Shown one piece after another: positions 47,128-57,986 of a DNA stretch of 64,000 nt. Both the position numbers and the translations under genes were made by a program. This DNA comes from Neckera pumila. Its lineage: Eukaryota > Streptophyta > Bryopsida > Hypnales > Neckeraceae. The notes beneath the pieces were generated by a model. The model made no database searches. It saw nothing but the letters and a program-made list of their open reading frames with translations, and was not told where the DNA came from. The stretch's first letter is position 1. The number at the start of each line of letters is the position of its first letter. The stretch lies in assembly GCA_963969595.1 (NCBI GenBank), contig OZ018408.1, positions 46,625,022-46,689,021 of the forward strand. The letters are read 5' to 3'.

Positions 47128-48375
47128 ATTCTTAAAGGACCAAGACGACGAATTTTATTAAAATGGCCAAACTCGTGTGCTATTTTTCATACTGTTTCGT
47201 CTAAAATATCTAAGGTTCCTATACATTTCAAACATCTAAGAATTGTATAAATTTTAGAACGTGCGGTCTAAAACATGTAGGAATGCTCTACATTTTAGGC
47301 ATCCAGAACTGATGTAGTTTTTTAATAAGCTAAGACAGGTACAGATTTTACCTACAGATTAACCCCTAAAGGACCAACATGCGTTTTTTGGCCGTATAGA
47401 AATTTTGGGCAGGTACGTGTGACTAGAGATATCCATATTTGAGGCTGAAATTTTAATAGAAGGTAGGGACAAGGAATATCTTCATGTGTACCAAGTTTCA
47501 TGGCATTTCGAAATACAAGTCAAAAGTTGTGACCTAATATGTTACTTTTTTTTATAACTGGGCAATTTGGGCAGATTAGAAAAAATCATTTTTTCCGGAA
47601 TTTTTTTAAAAATTGGTTTTCTACATTCATATATACTTAAAAAGCTTTGAGTCATTCTTTTCAATCAATGAGTCAAAAGTTATGAGGGTTTTTGGTTTGC
47701 GGGCAGTTATGGATTGTCCACTCTAAAAAAATTTAACGTCATTTATGTAACTCAATTTTCAATATTCTTGGGGAAAAAAAAATCCTACGATGTAGATTGA
47801 TTATTACAACATTACAACCATTGGGCTTGGCATTTTTAAATTCCATAATTAAATTTTAAACAATTTAGTATTTTGAATCATTTTCTACTTGTTTCTACTT
47901 ACTATTTTTTTCCATTATGTTGTACAGTTCCAAATGATGTGAATTTTGGAAGCATATAGACAATTTGTTTATGAAATTGAATTCAAAGAAGCACCACCCT
48001 TATTGGCATTTCTTCATTGAAAAGTGAGCTTGCAAAGTGCATTTGCCCGATTTTTTGCAGGATTGAAAAAATGATTTTCAAGACTTTGAATGCTTATATC
48101 TTATGATCCACACGGTGGAATTTTTTGAAATTTTTACCACATGTTTTCAAAAGATCATACTACAAGATCCTACGGTTACATGTGTCAAGAATTGTTTTTT
48201 TTCCAAAAATTTGATAATTGTATTAAAAATGGCAGTTTTGGAGCGTTTTTGGTGATTACATAGTCATGAAACTTTAGGGGTTGAATTGTTCAAACCGCAT
48301 GGTCTGCACTATTGAAAGTGCAAAAAATAACAAAATACGGCCATTTTAATGAAATTTGCCATCTTGGTCCTTTTT
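47128..48375. mobile_element. Longer-TIR relative of the TTAA family, hosting a B element
   Basis: The left end (TTAA at about 47128, then TTCTTAAAGGACCAAGACG ... TTATTAAAATGGCC) and the reverse complement of the right end (AAAAGGACCAAGATGGC ... TCATTAAAATGGCC) match over roughly 50 bp. The subfamily B element at 47363-48280 lies inside. The outer element without it would be only about 330 bp. The right boundary runs into the next A-type fragment, so exact ends are uncertain. Confidence 0.5.
47363..48280 (-). mobile_element. TTAA-flanked element, subfamily B, reverse orientation
   Basis: 918 bp; starts CCCCTAAAGGACCAACATG after TTAA (47359-47362) and ends CATGAAACTTTAGGGG before TTGA, one change from TTAA. 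The interior is the reverse complement of the B copies at 12.8 and 17.8 kb, for example TCAATCAATGAGTCAAAAGT and TTGGGCTTGGCATTTTTAAA. Non-coding. Confidence 0.85.
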
Positions 48376-49410
48376 GTACTCATAAACTCTTGAAATTGCC
48401 ATTTCTACAGCAAAGAGTAAGAAAACTTTAAAATTCTTTTTTTTGACATCTAATTGTAGGATCTTACACCTAACTAGTATGGTAACTTAAAATAAAAATA
48501 TATCCATAATTTCTTACCGCATACATTGCAAGATATTTGCATTCAATGTGGAGAAAAAGAGTTTTCCAGTTCATTGCGGGACAAAATTATTTGACTTTGT
48601 ACCTTTTGAACTTTAATTTTTTGCACTCTAGAGTTCTAATCTTCCAATCTTAATTATTGTGCCTTGTGCCGTTGTCATAGATAAAATCATAGTAAAAATA
48701 ATTTACTAATTTTCTAATTTTTAATAAAAACTTTGAAATTTAGTATCTTCCACACCGTCATTCCAAACGCCACAAAGCAAAGCTTGTTCACCCTTCCTCG
48801 CCAAGAGCTTTCCAATGGTACCACGAATGCGATTGAAACCAAAGTAAGAATACATTTCTAATTTTTTGATACATAAACACTTCAAAATCCAATAACTTCT
48901 GCACCATAGGTCCAATTGCCACAAAATCGAGCTCGCGCATCCACCCTCACTGAGAGCTTTCCAATGATATCAAGCATGCGGCTAGGGAATGCACAATCCG
49001 GGAAATCTCAGCGTAATAAAACAAACAAAACAAAACAAATAAACAACCAAACTTAAGGTAAGGATGGCGGAGAATTGAGATCAGAGTATAGGGGAAAAAA
49101 AGAAAAAGAAAGTTAATTTTCATACTTCAAAAAATTATTAAATAGAAGTACATACAACATAGAAGGAAAATATAAATTATAGTACCTCTAAAATAGAATT
49201 AAAATGTATTCATTTCAAAGGTGAGATTGTTCTAGCTAGCAAATTAAACCGTGTGGAATTTTTTTTTCCAATTGTAAAAATTGCATTCAAAATTGAATCC
49301 TACAAGTTCTTTTTCCAAAAAGATGGTCTAATTCCCCAAGAACAAGACTGGCTATAACTTTTTTATAACAAATCCAAATGGAATGAATCAAAGCTTTCCA
49401 GATGGATGAA
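48366..49410 (+). mobile_element. Fragment of a subfamily A element with an insertion
   Basis: From about 48366, A-type sequence runs in order (ATTGCCATTTCTACAGCAAAG, CTAACTAGTATGG, ATTGCAAGATATTTGC). It breaks near 48655 and resumes near 49065 (GAGAATTGAGATCAGAG, AATAGAAGTACATAC, GGAATGAATCAAAGCTTTCC), then stops near 49410 without a right terminus. The 410 bp insert contains two diverged copies of a GCCACAAA...GAGCTTTCCAATG unit (48758-48835, 48907-48985). Confidence 0.6.
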
Positions 49411-49459
49411 AGAGCACAAAATAAAAAATACAGCATTGAACTTGAACATTATTTCGCGC

Positions 49460-50236
49460 CAACTTCAGAATTTTCCACCATGTAGATTGCAAGAAATTTG
49501 TGTTCCAATTAAGAAATATCCTTTTTTTGTTCCTGTGAAAAATTGGGCAGCTGCACTTCACAAGATCACATTTGTATGAAAAATGGTCAAAAATAGTGGT
49601 TACACTTTGGATTAATTTTTCAAATGAAGCTGGCTATATGCTTCAAAAATTTCAGAGAATTTGGAATTGTACAATATATAGGGTAAACATAGTAAATAGA
49701 AAGAAGTAGAGAATGATTCAAAATCACTAAACTGTTAATAATTTAATTTTAGAATTGAAAAATACTAATCCCAATGGTTGAAATGTTGTAAGAAACAATC
49801 TACATCCAATGTTCTAATTGTTTTTTATCAAAAATATTGAAAATTGAGTTACATAAAGCACTTCAGAGTTTATTTTAGAGTAGAAATTTTATAACTACTG
49901 GCAAACTAAAACTCCTCATAACTTTCATCTCATTAATCAAAATGAAATGATTCAAAGCTTTTGATGTATACATAAATCTAGAAAACCATTTTCAGATTCA
50001 TTTCTTTAAAAATGATATTTATAGAATTTTTGAGTTGCTGGCAAGCATTGAAAATCATATATCATGCAACAACTTTTTAACCATGCGATCAAAAGTTATG
50101 AAATTTGTTGGTTCTTAAAGCTACTCTTTGGGGACATATTGTGTGAAAACTTCAAAGAGAAAATTATAAACTCTGCTTGTAGTGAACTGCCCCAAAATGC
50201 TATATTCTCAAGAAAGCATGTTCAGCTATTAGGAAT
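49460..50236 (+). mobile_element. Right-hand fragment of a subfamily B element
   Basis: B-type sequence begins internally (TTCAGAATTTTCCACCATG) and runs through TTATTTTAGAGTAGAAATTT and CATATTGTGTGAAAACTTCA to a recognisable right end (GTTCAGCTATTAGGAATTAA). The left terminus is missing. Confidence 0.65.
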
Positions 50237-50239
50237 TAA

Positions 50240-50927
50240 ACTATTCACATTATTTTAAATTAACATTACACCTTTCAAATTGTAAAGGAATGGACATATT
50301 TTGTTTCATGCACAATACAATGTTTCTACTTCTAATTTGTAGGATATAATTTTATTGTCTCAGTGTTGTTTTCACTATCCAACCTTAGAAACTCATCTTA
50401 TAATATGAAAAGAATGTGCTCTGAAATGTTCACAATTCTTTAGTGTATAGAATAGAAGTTATATACGTTTGAAGTGAGAAATTGCAAAAATACAAATTAC
50501 CCATACTTTGTAGCCACATATTCATCATTTTCATTTATAACTATTCCACTCTAGAGACTTGTCACTCTTCATTTTCACTATGTACATTACGTGAGCCACT
50601 TGCATATAAGAATTGGACATGGCCACTTGTAAAGTGTTCATCTTCAAAATATGATGCACTGAAATTTGTAAAACATAAGTATTGATTTAAGCCAAATTCA
50701 TGGTTCAATTATTCATAGTTGAAGTACAAAGGCCGTAATAATGATTTCCCAAATTGTCCAATACATTCAATACATTCATTTTGGAAATCCTAATTCTATA
50801 GTAATTTGATATTGCAAATTCTTCCGATTTTCATACCTTCTTTTAGTGCATATTAATAAGCCTTATGTTGTTTCCATGCTCAAAACAAAAGTAAAATCAA
50901 ATGTCCAGTTTGCAAAAAATTTAATCT
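50240..50927. other. AT-rich intergenic DNA, nothing recognised
   Basis: No gene or structured repeat seen. Confidence 0.45.
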
Positions 50928-50931
50928 TCAA

Positions 50932-52280
50932 CCCCTAAAGTCCCAAACACCATTTTTTGGCAATACAGATATTTTAGGTAGCTCACTAAAAATAAAAGTT
51001 TTATTTTTATTTTTTGAAATTGTCACACAACATATGGTCAAGGAGTACCTTTAAGGCGAAATGATTTTTATAACTTTTGATTACATGGTTGGAAAGTTAT
51101 TGCATGACATTTATTTTTTGGCGAGAATAGGCAGTTTGGGCATATCTTTAAAAATCATTGTTTTCAGAAATATAAATTTGAAACTAGTTCTCCAAATTTA
51201 TATAAGGTAGAGGCACCTATTGTCAATCTTTTAAGGGATTTCCCAGCAAATCATTAGCAATTATGACGAAGCAAATTTATCACATGCAAAAATATAGGAA
51301 ATACGAGAATGAAAGTTCTTCATAATTTTATTTTCAATGTTGACATTATTGTGAATTTTGGGAGCCAAAAAAAACTTAGTACCACTTGCTGATCTCTAGA
51401 CTCTTCTAATTCAAATCCGTCAAGAACTTCTTTTGTGCTCACTACTTTGGGACATGTGTCACAACCTTATTAGTCCCTACTTTGAAAAAACACATTCCAA
51501 ACTTAGATTGGATTTGTTCAAGTTTGTTCCAGCTAAGATCAGAAATAGTATCCCCTATAGATTGGAAATGGATCCACATTGACAATGGGTGCCTCTACAT
51601 TATACATAGAAAACTTTGCATCATTCGATTTTTGATCAATGAGTCTAAAGTTATGAGGAGTTTTACTTGTAGACAGTAGGCGGGTAGTTATGAAAACTCT
51701 ATTCTAAAATAAACTTTGAAGTCCTTTATTTAACTCAATTTTCAATAATTTTGGAAAACAAAACAAAACATGGGGTGCAGATTGTTTAGTATACCATTCC
51801 AACCGTTGGAATTGGCATTCTTCAATTCCAAAGCGAAATTCTTAATGATTTAATATTTGGATCATTCTCTATTTCTTCTTACTTTTTCCTACTTTATTTT
51901 TTTCCTATATGTTATACCATTCCAAATGATTTGAACATTTGAAAGAATGTACAAAAATAATTTGCCTTGACTGAGAATGAATCAAAGACGCACAACCATT
52001 TTGGACCTTTTTTTCAAACAAAAGAGATCTTGTGAAGTGCAGCTGCTCTTCTTCTGCAAGGCAAAAAAAAGGATTTATTTCACTTCAAATGCTAATATCT
52101 TGCAATCTGCAAGGTGGAAATTTCAGAAATTCATATCCACATCTTTTCAAACTAGCATACTACAAGATCCTACGGTTACATGTATTTGAAAATGTTTTTT
52201 TTCCTAAAATTTGATACTTGTACTATAAATGGTCCTTTCGGAGCTGGTTTGGTGAAAGCATAGTCAATAACCTTCAGAGG
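50932..52280 (-). mobile_element. TTAA-family element B, reverse orientation, with a nested MITE
   Basis: Starts CCCCTAAAGTCCCAAACACC after TCAA (one change from TTAA). The decayed right end is AACCTTCAGAGG. Removing the nested 51208-51598 element leaves about 0.95 kb in the B order (reverse). Non-coding. Confidence 0.75.
51208..51598. mobile_element. MITE with 21 bp TIR, possibly Mutator-like
   Basis: The left end GTAGAGGCACCTATTGTCAA and the reverse complement of the right end GTAGAGGCACCCATTGTCAA differ at one position. The flanks TTATATAAG and TTATACATAG look like a 9-10 bp target duplication with changes, which would suit Mutator-like elements. It is 391 bp with no transposase and interrupts a B element. 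Confidence 0.7.
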
Positions 52281-52284
52281 TCTA

Positions 52285-53910
52285 AATCCCATTGTCTCTG
52301 TGGTGGTGAAAGTGCATTTTGGATAGGCTCCTATAGTATCATTGATTTTCTTGATTTTCCGAATTTTTCTTTAAAGACAAAAAAATGTGAGCTTCCAAAA
52401 AATATAATTTCTATTTCAAATGGTGCCTACAAGCAAAAGTATGGCACAAAAAGTCCACATTCCAATTCGGCGTGCAGAACATAAAATTGAAATAAAAATA
52501 AAAATAAAACTTTCTTCAAACCTAAATAACCAGAGGGGGTCTACTTTTCCGAAATTGTGAAAATCTATTGTAGAATACAACTTACAACATTAATTTAATG
52601 ATGACTACCAAACAATAATTGTAAAAATGATTTGTAGATCACATCCATACGGCTACATCTACGAACACTCAAACCAAAATTTTACAATAACACCTTTTTT
52701 TTTAATTCCATTTTCAATATTTGAGAACACTTGCGACTTCTCCTTGGCAATTACAATATTTAATTCAAATGACGTGCACAGTAAAAAAATTCATCACTTG
52801 GAAGGCTCCATTATATATTAATCAAAACATTATTTTACTTCTATATTCACAATTTTGACTTACTCCATCAATTTCATGAAAGCATTAGTAATGACATTAA
52901 TTTCAAAACCTAGTTATTCAAAAATGATTTCATTTCACTTATTCTCTCTATATATATTCATGTGATTGCTAATTTTACACAATCCATGATAATGATACCA
53001 TTTGGTTCATTGTAAAAGACTATTGTTCAAGTACCCTACTATGTAATTCTAATATGCGCTCACGTTTTGTGCTATCATTCATTTCAAAAGCAATTCTTAA
53101 TCCTTCTTTCCTAGCTCCATCGTAGATAGGACCAACCTTCGTAAATTTGTATTGCAACAAATTTCAAAGGCTTAAAACATTTATCATCAAATGCAACCAT
53201 TTGATCTGTGTATATCAAATGCATCCCCGTAATGGGTTCAACATAATATGTTCCTTTCCGAACTATTGACTTGCGTCGCATCCTTTTGTCATTTGCGTTT
53301 TTCGTTCGATAGAGGTTGTAATAAGTTGCACCAAAAAATACATGCAATGAAAATTATTCATAAGAAGTTCAACAGCATTAAAGTGTTTTGTCTCCTTTGG
53401 TTTCATTGAGTAATGTTTTATTTCTTTCTTTCTAGAAATTGATGCATTCCAGCTGTTACATTTGAGGCCATTGAAGTGTATTGTCTGTGATGAACTCTGT
53501 AGATGAATCCTGGAGAAGTGGAGAATCAGGCTGCAGAAGTGCGCAGCCCTAGAATTCAAGATTGCTTACTACAATTGGAATCTGCAAGAACTCAAAGTGC
53601 AGAGGTATATAATTTGTAGTCATCAATGTTTTTTCATCATTTCATCTCTCTTTTATTCAAATGTTCATTCACTTGTGTTCATAATGTATAATAGTAAAGT
53701 GTTTGCCTTAATTAAATTAAACTTTTGAATTTAGTATTTTGTACAACACAAGCACTGATTAATGAATATAGAGTTTCAAAAACATTATTGAAAGTCTTAA
53801 CTCATTATATAGGGTAGTCTTTTCTTTTTGGAAAGAGTATATCTTAATGAAAATATAATTAAAATTTTTTCTTTCTGTGCTTATCGGAAGTCAAGGGATT
53901 TGAGAGTGCT
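52285..53910. other. AT-rich DNA with possible repeat remnants
   Basis: Around 52400-52450 is a weak match to the right third of subfamily A in reverse (AATATAATTTCTATTTCAAAT, GCAAAAGTATGGCACAAAAAG). Minus-strand frames at 53111-53559 have a protein-like stretch (TGMHLIYTDQMVAFDDK) that I do not recognise; it may be a transposon remnant. Confidence 0.4.
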
Positions 53911-53917
53911 CATGTAA

Positions 53918-54130
53918 CCCCTGAAGTATCATTGTTCCTTAGAGTGGACACAATGGATTTTTGACAAGCTCTTGTCGTTTCAATATTTGTCATGATTTTC
54001 TAAACTTTTTTGGGAAAGTTAGAAGAACACATTTTTTTCTAGAAAAATTAATTTTTAATTCAATTATTGCACCAAAATAAAAATTATGGCACAAAAAGGC
54101 CAAATCCCTGATTGGAAGGAAGCAAAACTT
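53918..54130 (-). mobile_element. Terminal fragment of a TTAA-family A element
   Basis: GTAA followed by CCCCTGAAGTATCATTG, then the reverse order of the A right end (GTCATGATTTTCTAAACTTTT, AAAATTATGGCACAAAAAGG). It is truncated inside. Confidence 0.6.
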
Positions 54131-54134
54131 CCAT

Positions 54135-56085
54135 GAAAATTTGAAATAATTTTTTTTAATTTATTTATGCTGGAATTATATTTCTATGTAAGTGGAGAGC
54201 TTGTAATAAAAAACAAAAATTTGAAGAAGAAGACACCGTGGCACTAAATTCTCTATAAAGAAGTATTCTAGCCTTGGTAATGCAAGTTTTTCTTCAACAA
54301 AAGATTTGCACATAGATGTTTCGTAAATGTTTCCAGAATTAAATTTTAAAAATCATCACCAACACTGTTCAATCAATTATTATGTAATACATTGAATAAC
54401 AAACAAAATAATTTATCAAAAACAAAATTTTTGTTTTTTGAAATTGAAATTTGGTGTGTAGAATAAAATTGCATGAAATAATAAATTTAAATAGGATAGT
54501 TTTGAAAAAAAATTCTTTAATAGGAGATTGTATTTTGCCTAGTTAGTTCAAAGTCTTTGCTGATGTTTAATTTAGAATGTAAGAAAAATGTCTTTGACAA
54601 GCTCAAATGCAATTTTTTCTCTACTCACATCTCTTTTGTAGGAGGTCTAGTCCTCTTAGTCTTGTTCCCAATTTCCTTGTAGTGCCGCCATGGAGGAGGA
54701 CCTAGAGCTACGAGATGGCAAAGAACTTCATGAAAACAGAGCGGCACTGATTAGTTTGGATCCACATATGAGCTACTCTATTGTAAATGTTTATTTCTCT
54801 TTGCACATAAACTATTCCTTTCATTGTAAAATAATTATATCTACTCCTTTTTTTTCTTCCAATTCCCAACAACTTTTCTCCAATGGAGATTTTTCTATTA
54901 ATTGCCCCAAATTGATACTTTTTTGGGAATAATTGTGCTTGGAATTTGTAGTTTTAATTGTACAAAAGTGAAGAAAACTTTGTCTAGTATGCATGGAATT
55001 AATCATAGGAAATAATGACCACTAGATTTTAAAATTTCAACTATTTTAGATGAGAACTTTGTAGGCAAGAAACACAGAACGTGTGGAAAAAAAATTTATA
55101 TGAACATGAATACTGCTGTTGTACCCCTACAAAAAATTATATTGGAATTTAAAGCAAATGTAGTAATTTTTAATTTTTAAAATGAGAAAAAAAAAATCCT
55201 TTAATTTTGTACACATTTTCAAACAGAAGGACTTTAAAGCCGAAAGTGACCTAATAGGATTTCTACAAACATTTGAAAAATGTATATGTGTATCAATTTT
55301 TGAAATTTAATATTTCATATTATGAGCATCCTTTTTGGAACACATTTCAAAAATTTGGAATCATTCTGATTTTTTTGTGTTTTTGATCACACCAAATTGC
55401 AGTAATTACTGTTGAAAGAACAGGAATTACAACTTTCAAATTTTCTTCTCCAGAGCTAGTTTCTTTTTGCAAACCAATGACTAATGAAAATAAAGTAATC
55501 CTTCATGCATTTAAATATCGGAAACACTAGATGTTTTGGAGACGTCAAGAACCAAAAACATTGAACTACTTTGTGCATAAAACTTTGTATTTATATATGG
55601 AATGCAACTTCTCACATCGAAAGAAACTAGCAGTGTATGGAATTTGTCTTGTACCGTTGTAATTTGAGCCACTACAATATATACTAAATAAAATTGTTAT
55701 GAAATTAACTAGATTTGTATTTTGTTTCATTGTGGCAAAGGAACAAGGCATAAGGCCCATTAGGAAGGAGCCCTTTTTAATGGCACCATAGGGCTAAAAT
55801 GCACCAATTGAATATGAAATTCTATTTTTAGCCAGATAGAAGTAATCTTTGGTTGTCAAATTTTTTCCATTTCTGTAAAAAAAATGCAAACAACGTTGCA
55901 AAATTTAGATAAAAATACATGAATGTTATTGAAAATTAATTTTTTGGTCCAAAAGATGGAGGAATGTCAAAATATAGTGTTTCATCAAATTGGAAATGAT
56001 CGCCAAAATAACACTTTTCAAAAACAATGTTTGGCTAATGAGAGGTTTCGGAAAAAAAATATGAAGAAATGGGAGAGGAAGTACT
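54135..56085. other. AT-rich intergenic DNA
   Basis: No recognised gene. A short frame at 54690 (MEEDLELRDGKELHENRA...) follows a small GC-richer patch but ends in AT-rich sequence. Near 55555-55620 is another copy of the GCATAAA(A/G)CTTTGTATTT...GAATGCAACTTC repeat. Confidence 0.4.
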
Positions 56086-56089
56086 TGGA

Positions 56090-56641
56090 CTAAACAAGTA
56101 AGATAACTAAGGTAACTACATCTAAAATTGCACACTTTCAAAAATCGCTCAATAGATATTGCACAGTAAAATGTACTCCCACTACTCATATGACTTCATT
56201 ATTGCTTTTGGATACACCTATTTTCAACACTTAAAAGATTTGTAGTTTATTCACACAGTGTCCAAAAAATGTAGTATAAGAGAAGTTAGAATCCTGTTTT
56301 GACTACCAATGGAACTCCACAAAAAAAACCTCAATGTAATAGTGAAAATCATGTTGAATTGCTTCACTGTGCAATTTAAGGTTTACTTACCATACATCCA
56401 AAATTGCATGCTTCTTAAAATTGCAAACTGGATATTTTTGTCTAAAATGTATTTCCACTATTTATATGATTCTATGATTGCGTTTAAGTACACTGATTTT
56501 GAGCACTTTGAAAATTTGTTGTTTATTCACACAATGTCCAAAAAATGCATTCCAAGAGAATCTAAAATCTTGTTATGGCTACCAATGGGACCCCAAATTT
56601 ATTTTTCAATATAATTGTAAAGACCATGGTAAATCGCGTTG
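56090..56641. repeat. 276 bp tandem duplication
   Basis: Two units (about 56090-56365 and 56366-56641) share, at constant 276 bp spacing, ACATC(T/C)AAAATTGCA, TATTCACACA(G/A)TGTCC, GGCTACCAATGG-type motifs and a closing GTTGAATTGCT. Identity is moderate. No coding capacity. Confidence 0.75.
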
Positions 56642-56873
56642 AATTGCTGAACCCCTAAATGTCTGAATCCTTTACTAAATTTTTGCACATTTTTCCTTAT
56701 AACTTTGTATAGAAACATCATTTACTTAAATTTCATGAATTTGGGCATTAAGAAAGGTTGTCTTTTCTAGATTCAATTTGTACATTGAATGAATGAGAAT
56801 TTCGTTGGATGAAACAATGCCTATAAAGCATCTGTTCAACGTCCAAAATATGGACGTTGGAGTGCTTGAAGTT

Positions 56874-57211
56874 AGGGTTGTCACATCGGGCGTTCTAGGG
56901 TCACCGGACGTCCCGGACGGACGGGCGAACCAGACCGGATGTACGGACGGTCCGTGCTGGTTTGCATAGAAATTGAAACCATGGAGTTGGGCAATTAGGC
57001 GGGGACTTAAAGGACTAGGCGTGGACTTAATGGCGGGGACTAAAAGACAAGGCGTGGACTTAAGGGACTAGGGCGTGGACTTAAGGGCGGGGACATCAAG
57101 ACAAGGCGGGGACTTAAGGATAAAGTCAACTATATGTTGACTACATCGGACGGGCGGAACATCAACCGGATGTCCCGGACAAGCGGGCGACTTGTCCGGT
57201 GTGATAACCCT
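56874..57211. mobile_element. GC-rich inverted-repeat element with internal minisatellite
   Basis: The left end AGGGTTGTCACATCGG and the reverse complement of the right end AGGGTTATCACACCGG form a TIR; the arms extend into GGACGTCCCGGAC-type sequence. The inside (56999-57119) holds about six copies of a 20 bp unit near GGCGTGGACTTAAGGGACTA. The AGGGTTG terminus fits hAT-type elements, but I found no clear 8 bp duplication. No coding capacity. Confidence 0.65.
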
Positions 57212-57214
57212 GAG

Positions 57215-57986
57215 TGCAACTTCATTTGACAAGGCGTTAGGTGCGTTCTACAAACCTTTTTTTTAGCTTTATTTTCGTTACTTTCATTGCAAGAGAGATA
57301 CAAGTTTGAGGTGCGATAGATCTGGCGTTGACTAGCAACTGTCACTACTGTAAGGTTTTGTGTCGCCCCATCTGGTTCTATTGTCCTCCTCTTGTCTTTA
57401 TACCCTTGCTGACAAGCTCATTTTTGTGAGAAACGCACCAGTTCACTTAAAGAGGTCTTCTCCTATCCTGTGCTGATGTAGCAACGTAGTCCTTGTCATT
57501 GTTCTGCGTAGTTTTACGTTTCCACAGGATGTTAGTGTAGAGGTCAATTACCTGCACCTCTGTAGTCCGCCTAGGGGGCTGCGTCTTTGCCTGTAGTCCT
57601 CTTCTCAGTGGAAAAGAGGATGATATTGTATGACTCTAGAAGTGCTGCCAGTAGTTGCCCTCTTGCGCTGTTGAAGCTCCAGTGCTTGTGCATCTTCTTG
57701 CAAGTTAGGTTTCCCAGTGGAGACGGGATTCAATAGGTAATAAGAAGTATTAGGAGGAGGTCTGTAGTAGTATTTGTTAGTACTGCTAGTCCTACTTGTA
57801 TTGTCATTGTAGCTTCAGTTTTGCTTCATTGTATCTCACATGGATGTTGTTTTTGGAACCTACAGCTTTGTTTTGTTTTATTTGTTCTTTTTTATTGTTG
57901 CTCCACTTCATATTGCCTTGCTTCATTTGTGGCACTCATATCTTGCTTGTCATTTCAAAGACAGACGTCAACAAAGAAGGACTGAA
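57215..57986. other. Upstream region of the RING-like locus
   Basis: Composition becomes gene-like from about 57350. This may hold the promoter and leader of the following locus. A 267-base frame starting 57840 is open into its first exon, but its N-terminal part is hydrophobic and probably untranslated. No promoter motif can be placed. Confidence 0.4.

Noticed and set aside
53111..53559. Minus-strand frames with some protein-like residues
   Set aside because: No family recognised, no start context and no neighbouring exons; kept only as a possible transposon remnant.
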